DNA of 64,000 nt. Source: Telopea speciosissima. Its lineage: Eukaryota > Streptophyta > Magnoliopsida > Proteales > Proteaceae. The notes below the pieces were generated by a model that saw only the letters and a list, made by a program, of their open reading frames with translations, did no database searches and had not been told where the DNA came from. The stretch covers positions 59,222,970-59,286,969 of the forward strand of contig NC_057925.1 in assembly GCF_018873765.1 (NCBI RefSeq). The letters run 5' to 3'. Positions 56,410 to 64,000 of the stretch are shown here, piece by piece. Numbering within the stretch: the first letter of the stretch is position 1; every line of letters starts with the position of its first letter. The position numbers were made by a program, and so were the translations under genes.

Positions 56410-59400
56410 ATGAGCGCAAGTGAAATTCCAACGAAGGAGGCTAATTTGCTAAAAGGGCACGAAGGAGCCGTCCTCGCCGCTCGGTTTAACGCTGACGGCA
56501 ATTACTGTCTGAGCTGCGGCAAAGACCGTACCATCCGCCTCTGGAATCCCCACCGTGGCGTTCACATCAAGACCTACAAATCCCATGGCAGAGAAGTCCG
56601 AGACGTCCATGTCACCGCGTACGCTCTATCTCTCTCTAAATTGAAAGTTATCTCTTCCATTCGATTTACTAATGTTTTCTTTTTTAGTCTTCTTTCTTCT
56701 CTTTCCCGTGAACTTGCTGCATCACTTTATATTATTTGATTCAGTGAACCTGTCAGTTGTTCTGATCATGATGATGTAAAGCTTTGCATCTGGATTAGCG
56801 AATTGGTTCTATAACTTGCATGGAACAATTCTCGAATTCCTGCTCAATAGTCAGTATGAATGGAGTATATCTTTACCGCCTAAGACGATATGTAGGGTCA
56901 CATATTACTCTATTGCTAATCAAAATTTGAGGAAAAAGAGAAATTTCTTGTGTAATATCTTTTGAATCTTAGAACTCAGACCAGATGAGCCAAAATATAG
57001 AATATTAAACGAGCTTATGCTGGCAAATTTAAGTTCTTTTGAACTACTAGAAGTATGGATCTTGAATTAAACGAACCAACGAACCAACGAACCAGCTAGC
57101 TGTAAGTAAAAATGGGAGCACAAAAAGGAGATTGAAAAGAAACCCAAATTATTGCCTCCTCAAAAAATATTCCCTGTTTGCATATTGGCATATTGCAAAT
57201 GCTTGAATTAAATGAAAATGCAGTTCTTCTGACTAGTTTTCCAGTAGATATATAATAATGAATAGTTCTGGAAAATATAAAGGTAGCCCTTTAGGTTTTT
57301 TGGTGTTTCCCTTTTCTTTCTTATAAAATTCCTTTTCGAAAAAAGTAAGATTTATTGATAAAAGGTAAATATAAAGGTACAACAATATTTATTTAAAAAA
57401 TAGAAAAAGGAGTACAACACCTAAGTGGAGAAATAAGAAATTGAAGAAAATTCCTTCCCTGAGGTTCAGAGGAAAACACATTCTACCTTCCTGTCATAAT
57501 ATTTTGACCTCTAAAATATTAAATTACTGAGAATGGGTTTGTTGAGTATCATATGTACACATATTAGAAGTCCTTAAAGGAGAAAACTATGACTGTAGTT
57601 TTCAAAGACCTTCACTAAAGAGGGTTAGAAGGTAGAAATGTAAATGCTAAAATTATGAGATGTTCATGCTGTTGCAGAATGCTCTATAGATGTCTCAACC
57701 CAAAATGATTGGCTTTCTTTTGGCCTGGACATCTTAAATCCATGACTGATAGGACTGCAGTAATAGCAATAGATAATTCTAATGAGTTTTGCAATTGCTA
57801 AAAATCTGAGAGTATTGAGAAAGCATGATAGTGATACAAGTTTCCTTATGGGTTCAATTTCATGGAAACAATGATTCCCTGAATGATCTGGCATCATAAA
57901 CTCTCCAATAACCTTGAACCTCATAAGGAAAAAGTCATTGAATCCTAATTGGCTAGGGAAAGGAAAAAGAGGGGGTCATTGGGGCCCTAATTTCTTTTAT
58001 CATCATATGGGTGCAAATGGGCCATATAAGTTTTAGTTATAGTTATTGAATAGAGGTTCTCAAGAGCGTAGCTGAAACATAATTTGTAGTTTAATTTAAA
58101 GTTTGAACCAAAACAATGCAAATGAAAGGTAAATCCAGATCAGGAATTTTTTTTAATATACATAATGATGAAGTAGTGGGTGATTTGTTTTCTTAATCAG
58201 GTTGAATTATCTTCATCATACAAATTACAAAGATGTTAAGAATTTCTGAACTGAAAACTTTCAAACTCTCCATTATGCCTTTTATCCATTTACCTATAAT
58301 CATATACCAGTGACTAACATGTATTCATCTTCCTATAGGGACAACTCCAAGCTATGTTCTTGTGGTGGTGACAGGCAGGTCTTTTATTGGGATGTATCCA
58401 CTGGTCGTGTGATTCGAAAATTTCGTGGTCATGACAGTGAGGTATGAGGTTTCTTCAATATTAAGTTCCTTTTTTTTTATTAACTTTTCCATTATTCTTT
58501 AAGTTCTATTTTGTTTCATTTTTGTCTTGTAAGTGGCTCTTTTTAAAATATACAAGAATACAACTAGGGGTGTGACACTAGTGGGTTGGATCAGGTTGAG
58601 AGCAACCAAATCCCAATTCCAGGAGCTGAACAGTCAACTTTTTACCTCACCTAAACCAACAATTAACACAATATTCAAACACAAATCAAATAATTAACCT
58701 CTCAGGTTGGTTGAGCTAAGTAATATCAGGTTTGGAGTAAAAAAATGTTATATAATTCTTCTTGGTGGGATAACAAGAAAAAGATAGAGGCTGAGAGTTG
58801 CAGCACAAATACAATATTTGATTGACATCTCCCGGGATTGCTGAACCCATTGCTTTGCAATGGTCAGGGATCCCATAGACTTTGGCTCAAGTTGCACCAA
58901 ATATTCATGCTTTTTCACATGATTTGTGATAGCCAACAGGCAACCTGAAGCTCCAATCAAAGAGCAAAACACTTTTGCAATTGAAAAGAAATGGAGGAGA
59001 AAGGATACAAGAGAGACAAGAAAATATATTTAGGTAATCTTTCCTAGGTTTTATAGCAATCAAGCAAGGGTTCTGTAGCAATTGCACTTAGAAGTTGAAC
59101 TTGAAAGCAATGCTTCCAATTTGAGAATAACTCTCCAAAGCAATGTTATCGTCCTTTTAACTTGAAGTATAGTGAGTTTGTGTATGCACTTGGACTCATT
59201 ACTCCAGAGTGACTTTGGCAGGGAGGGTGCGGATAGGGACATCATTACATAGGGATAGGGCCCTACCATTACATAGCATATGGTTTTGTAAATAAAAGTG
59301 CAATTTCAGTTGGATATACTGTCTGTATTTTGAGCATAACTTCTCCAAATCAGCTGGGATTTGCAAGTTTTTGGTCACGGTGGAAAAGGCAATCAAATAA

Positions 59401-62072
59401 CCTTCATATGAAAAAAGTAACGCATACATTTAATTATCTTAGACGTATATCCTCCGTTCTTTCTGAAAAATTCACTTAAATGAGGGTTAAGAAAAAAAAA
59501 TGACTCAAAATCCAAAATTTAAACAAAATGTTGAACTAGAAAAAAAAAAAAAAAAAAAAAAAAACCCTCACTAGGACCAGAGACACCACCACTCCTGATG
59601 CAGATTCATCACCAAATAGAGCTTGTTTCATTGGGAATAAGTCTAAGGTTGGGTTACATACATGTTGGGCCTTGGATCCCATGGGTTTCTAATGTAATAG
59701 GCCACTTTTATGGGCCTAAAATATGGGTACATAGGTTGCATACGGGATTAGTCCAATACTTAGTTAATTTTTATGTTTTTTAATTGAACCGGTTCAAATT
59801 GGTTGCATCCAATTGGTTCAATTTAAGTGATCATGTGACTTGGTTAAGTGCTCATGTGATGTAAGTTGGGCTGGATTAGGACTCTATAAGTCCAGCCATG
59901 TTTTGAGTCTATTTCTTTTAGTATTTTAGTTTCCTAGTTAGTTTAAGTTGCCTAATAGGTTAGGGAGAGGATTAGGCCATTCTTTTTTAGTGTCTAAGTC
60001 TTTTTTGAGTCTTCTATATAAGTTTGTAAGGGAGGCCAGCATTACAGACGAATTTTGATTAATAAAAACTCAGTTTTATGCTTGCTGCCTTTGTTGCTGC
60101 CTTTGCTCCATCGTGAGTGTGCCTTGTGAGTAATATCAAGGTTGCCTTTTGAGTAATATCAAGGTGAAGGGATTGGTGAACTCCGATCGACTCCTGGCAT
60201 CTTGTAGATCAGGAGGTCCTTCTTCTTCAATCAAGCTTCCTCAACTTGCTGCTACTGCAGATCTGCAGATCCGGTGAGTTGTTTGTTAATTTAGTTATTC
60301 CCCTAATCCACACACCCCTCCGTCTATCAACCCTAATTCTCCATTAAACCTGCATTCCTACCTCCACTAGGATTCCCCCATAACTCCAGATTTAGCCTTC
60401 ACTTTCAAACCCTACTACCAGCCTACATTCCCCACATCACTCCCTACATTCGACCTTAAACCTAGCCCTTAGTCTCCTCTACAACCCTCCATTCCTCCAC
60501 TCCATTAAAACCCAAAACCTGCAACTCAATTCTGTCCAGAATTGCAGAATTTTAGAACCTTCCCAAACCCTAATATTTATACACCATTAAAGCCTCCTCG
60601 ACCTGCATATTAAAACCCCATTACCATTATTCAACCCTAACCCTAATTTCTGCCCTAATTAGCCTAAGCTGTCCCAATCGGCCAGCCTTGTTAGGTGATC
60701 CTATTACCCTGGTTCCTAGTGGGACTACTCCTACCTAGGACTACATTAACTCCTGGACATTCGCTTCACATCGTTACATTAGAGAAGTATATATTCTTGG
60801 GGTGTAAATTTGTACCTTCTTTTCTTTCTTCTTATTGTGCATCCTTATATTCAACTCAACTCAACTAAGCCTTGCCCCAAGTTCCAACAACTTTAGATCA
60901 GGCACAGAAATCATGTTCCACAATTCCACTCCACCAGGACTATGACTTCTCTCACTTCTACCAAAAATCATCTTTCTTACTTTTTGTTGTCCTTCCTTTC
61001 AAGATTTAACGCCTTCTTTGCATCATTTTCATTTCACTCTCTTACTGGCACAATATTAGCCTGTCATTATCTTATGTTGTCACCTATTGCTGCTATCGCT
61101 ATGTTTCACTTGTATATTAATTTCTGATTCTACCTTTCTTTGTTTTGCCACTCTTTTATCTCAACATCCACATCTCAGGTAGAAACATTTTATTTATGTG
61201 CCTTTTGCTGTTGTGTTACATTTTGCTCTGAAACATGGATGGCCTTATATGGCCAGAAGTGCCTCTTGACTTCTCTGTCAAACTCCGATTCTATATGCAG
61301 CTCCCTTTTCACCATCCTTATGCGTGATACAATCACTGCTGACTCTTGGTTATAACTCTTTTAAGTCTGAACTGCTTCCTTTTTTTATGGTGCAAATTAT
61401 TACTAAATCAATTTATTTATTTGGGTTTTAAGTCCTTGTAATCTTTGATTTTAAATTAGGACTTAATTGACTCTTTTTTTTTTTTTACTTTTGATTTCTT
61501 CTTATTTCAGGTGAATGCTGTAAAATTCAATGAGTACTCATCTGTGGTAATTTCAGCAGGGTATGATCGTTCAGTTAGAGCTTGGGACTGCAGATCTCAC
61601 AGCACTGAACCAATTCAGGTTAATCTTTTGTCTGGCAAACTCGATTATTATATATTGACTTCTTTTCCTAATTTTCTGGTTCATGTGCAGATTATTGACA
61701 CATTTTCAGATAGTGTAATGTCTATCTGTCTGACAAAAAGTGAAATTATTGCTGGAAGTGTTGATGGTACTGTTAGGACATTTGACATTCGTATTGGTAG
61801 GTATGTAGCATCATAGTAGTCAAATTCACTTCCTATATTCAGTTTTAGAGCCTTTTGCTTTTCTTCTTCCCAGTCCTCCTTTTCTAGTAGCTTAATTCTC
61901 TTTCAATTTTATATAAAACATGAAAACAGTTCTTCTAATGTTGCCTTCTTGTGCCTTAAACTAGAGAAATATCTGATGACTTAGGCCAGCCTGTCAACTG
62001 TATTTCAATGTCAAATGATGGTAACTGTGTGTTAGCCAGTTGCTTGGATTCTACCTTGCGTCTTTTGGACAG
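56410..62072 (+). CDS. WDR83: WD40-repeat protein of the WDR83/MORG1 type, first five exons (3' part beyond window)
   Basis: Exons: 56410-56618, 58339-58441, 61511-61618, 61691-61800, 61965-62072. All have GT-AG borders and join in phase to 212 codons with the frame still open. The repeats follow in order: GHEGAVLAARFNADGNYCLS with KDRTIRLWNP; SHGREVRDV with DRQVFYWDVSTG; GHDSEVNAVKFNEYSS with DRSVRAWD; a fourth with GSVDGTVRTFDIR; and a fifth with LDSTLRLLD. This matches plant WDR83/MORG1 (At5g64730 type), a single beta-propeller of about 300 aa, so two or three repeats lie beyond 64000. Animal WDR83 is a scaffold in ERK signalling and a spliceosome-associated protein. The plant role is not shown by the sequence. 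Confidence 0.92.
58442..61510 (+). other. Long intron 2 of the WD40 gene with LTR-like sequence
   Basis: This 3.1-kb intron includes a long A run (59538-59566) and a segment from about 59598 to 60290. In that segment TATATAAG (near 60016) and AATAAA (near 60060) follow each other as they do in LTRs, so it may be a solo or partial LTR. I could not place its ends or a target duplication. C-rich, low-complexity sequence follows to about 60680. Confidence 0.4.
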
Positions 62073-64000
62073 GTAATAATTGATAATTTCTTATTACTGT
62101 AGTTAGAGTTTTGAAAGGGTAGTAAGGCTTACACCACAAAGTGTGAAGGACACATGGGGCAAGCACCTTATGTTAAGGGTATGCACCATTTTCATAATAA
62201 TAGGGTTTTCATCGCAATATTGTGGCTTAAAAATATTTACTTCCTTAACCTATCGCTAAAAATAAATTTTTATCATATGTGGGAGAGGATTTTTCTCTAA
62301 AATCCCTTTTAAGTTGTATTTCGCATCTAGAGAACCATACTTGCTAAATGGAGTTTTGGATCCACTGGCCTGCAATGTGATTCATTATGACTTCTTTGCG
62401 ACCATTTGTTGGAACTGAAATCTGATTTTTGTATTATGAATCAATGACTACTTAGCTTTACAAACATGCTCGGACATTATCCTACAGTAAAGGCAAAACA
62501 TGGCCAACGAAGTTTTTACCATGGCACCCTCCAAAAGGTTCCTTCAAAACAAAAAAAAAGTAGAGAAATTTCGTACCATGTTCCTTCTTTTCTTTTGGTG
62601 ATCAAGTGTCCTTAGCTGCCTGATATAATACCATTATATTTTAGAATTCAAATTATTTTTTAGCAGTGATTGAGTTGAATATGCGTTTTCCTCCCTTGTT
62701 TTGTCATCGGTTGTCCGAAGAGGGTGCTAGTACCATTTCCCATTCCTTTTGAGGCTATGACCTGCTGGACAGACATGACCCACTTTGGAGGCCTGAACCA
62801 AGAACTGGTCCTGAACCAGTTTTCTGGTCTGGCAAGGGCTGGTAGACGTTTGGCAGTTTCTTATTCAGCTAGCAGGGATTTTATTTGTTATCTTTTTATT
62901 CCATCATTTAGTAGGTCCTGTAGGGATTGTTTAGAAGTTTCTCTTTTCTTTCCTAGTTTACTTAGTTACCAGTTAGAGAAGGGATTTCCTCTTTATTTAT
63001 ATGATGTAATCTGGCAATTAGAGACAATTTTGAATGAAAGTATAATGAGGTTTTTGCATGGTTCAAGATCTCGGTCTCCCAAGTTTCTGAGACGAAACCC
63101 ATATGTATTACTGTATCAACCAGGTTTCGACATATTTCAACATTATTTTGGAAATTTTGATAATTTCGACCAAAAAATACCAATTTTAACCAATTTCAAC
63201 CAGCCTATGACATGTCGAGTTTTGCTCAAAAACCTGGGAAGGCCAGTATCGAAACCAGCCTCAAAACCGAGATTTAGAACCTTGGGTTTTTGTTTGCTGT
63301 TGAGCCGAGAGTGGCCGTGAGGAGATTTTCCCCCTTCCTGTGAACATCTTCTTCTTTGTTTTTCCTCTCTTCCCTTCCGACTAGACTTTTCTACCCTTGC
63401 TGTTATTTTTTTTCTCTTTGTAATCCTTTTTCCTTTACTGCAATTCTGTTCTGGCAGCAACTTGGGTTGGGTTGAAACTCAGCATAACTCCGGTTATCAA
63501 TCTATATGGACTGAGATTCTGGGATTCAGTTCAATCTCTCAAAACAATTATAACCCTTAATTCTAGGCCCTTATCACCTTTGCCGTGAACTACAGGTTTG
63601 CAACTTGCTGGTCCTATTTATCGCCTTCAATAGTTGCAGGGTTTCGAAACAGCCCCTTTTGGTTGCTGATTTGACTCGGTATTATTGGAGAAATATGAGG
63701 GAATCCTCTTACGGTACTTCAGCTAAGAGATTTGCGACCATCTAAGGCCATATCCAAGAGCTCCCATTCGAGTTCCCACATCTTTGAAGAAGAGAGAGAT
63801 GGTGGGTGGAGACAAACATTCAAAGGAGGAATAATTTGCTGGATTGCTGAACTTCTGCAAAAATCCACCCATAGACAATGATAACGGGTAGTGGTTCAGC
63901 TGGTCTCCACTGGAGAAGATAATTCAATATTGTTCCAATCCTCGCCCACATTGTTTCTGTTTTATAAGAAAGTTAGAAGAAAATATTTTTACCAAAATGT
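62073..64000 (+). other. Intron 5 of the WD40 gene, running off the window
   Basis: A GTAATAAT donor opens at 62073 and no exon for the next WD repeat is visible to the end. A passage at about 63060-63280 is built of TTTCGAC/TTTTGAC-like phrases and ends in ACCGAGATTTAGAACCTTGG, like a common plant dispersed repeat. Confidence 0.5.

Noticed and set aside
59598-60290. A defined solo LTR in the WD40 intron
   Set aside because: TATA-like and AATAAA signals are suggestive, but I could not place TG/CA ends or a target duplication, so it is kept only as LTR-like sequence.
62724-63320. A 198-codon protein gene
   Set aside because: It lies within the last visible intron of the WD40 gene, shows no motif, and its 3' half overlaps a dispersed-repeat-like passage.

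Overview
The window is nuclear DNA of a flowering plant. Genes are split into many GT-AG exons, introns are AT-rich, and the encoded proteins are closest to dicot-type plant families. Small inverted-repeat elements, SINE-like pieces and Ty1/copia elements lie between and inside genes. I cannot name the species.

Layout, left to right. (1) 79-8823 (+): a 12-exon gene for a secreted GH127 (DUF1680) beta-L-arabinofuranosidase-like protein, apparently intact, 870 codons. (2) 10787-17491: a tandem array of about seven ~1.15-kb units, each carrying on the minus strand a broken copy of one Gln-rich, coiled-coil-like gene I do not recognise. (3) 17492-22521: a mosaic made of a decayed Ty1/copia pol fragment, an N-terminal fragment resembling an ERF-family gene, and a rearranged DNA-level copy of the GH127 gene that retains introns. 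A small inverted-repeat element sits in one of its deletion joints. (4) 24375-32011 (-): an intact 11-exon xylulose kinase gene (XK2 type, 558 aa). (5) 34179-35934 (+): cytosolic ribosomal protein eL31 with telo-box motifs upstream. (6) 38210-42165 (-): a 7-exon gene for an 809-aa acidic, coiled-coil plant protein of the gar2-like/DIL-like group. Possible leader exons lie further upstream. (7) 48901-55965: a 5'-truncated LINE split by a nearly full-length Ty1/copia element (49762-55712, 5-bp target duplication GATCT). (8) 56410 to beyond the window (+): the first five exons of a WD40 gene of the WDR83/MORG1 type.

Smaller elements with clear target duplications are a hAT-type element (32727-33291, 8-bp TSD) and two Mutator-type MITEs (37605-37773 and 47650-47808, 9-bp TSDs).

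The single-copy genes look like ordinary housekeeping and cell-wall genes with no shared regulation that I can show. The GH127 enzyme (arabinose release in the wall) and XK2 (cytosolic pentulose phosphorylation) both touch pentose metabolism, but they are 15 kb apart in opposite orientation, so I treat this as coincidence.

The most unusual signals are: the copia element, whose presumed primer-binding region is a perfect 16-nt reverse complement of a stretch inside its own LTR, suggesting self-primed reverse transcription; the tandem array of an unknown coiled-coil gene; and the GH127 copy, which differs from its source by many 2-5 bp micro-insertions.
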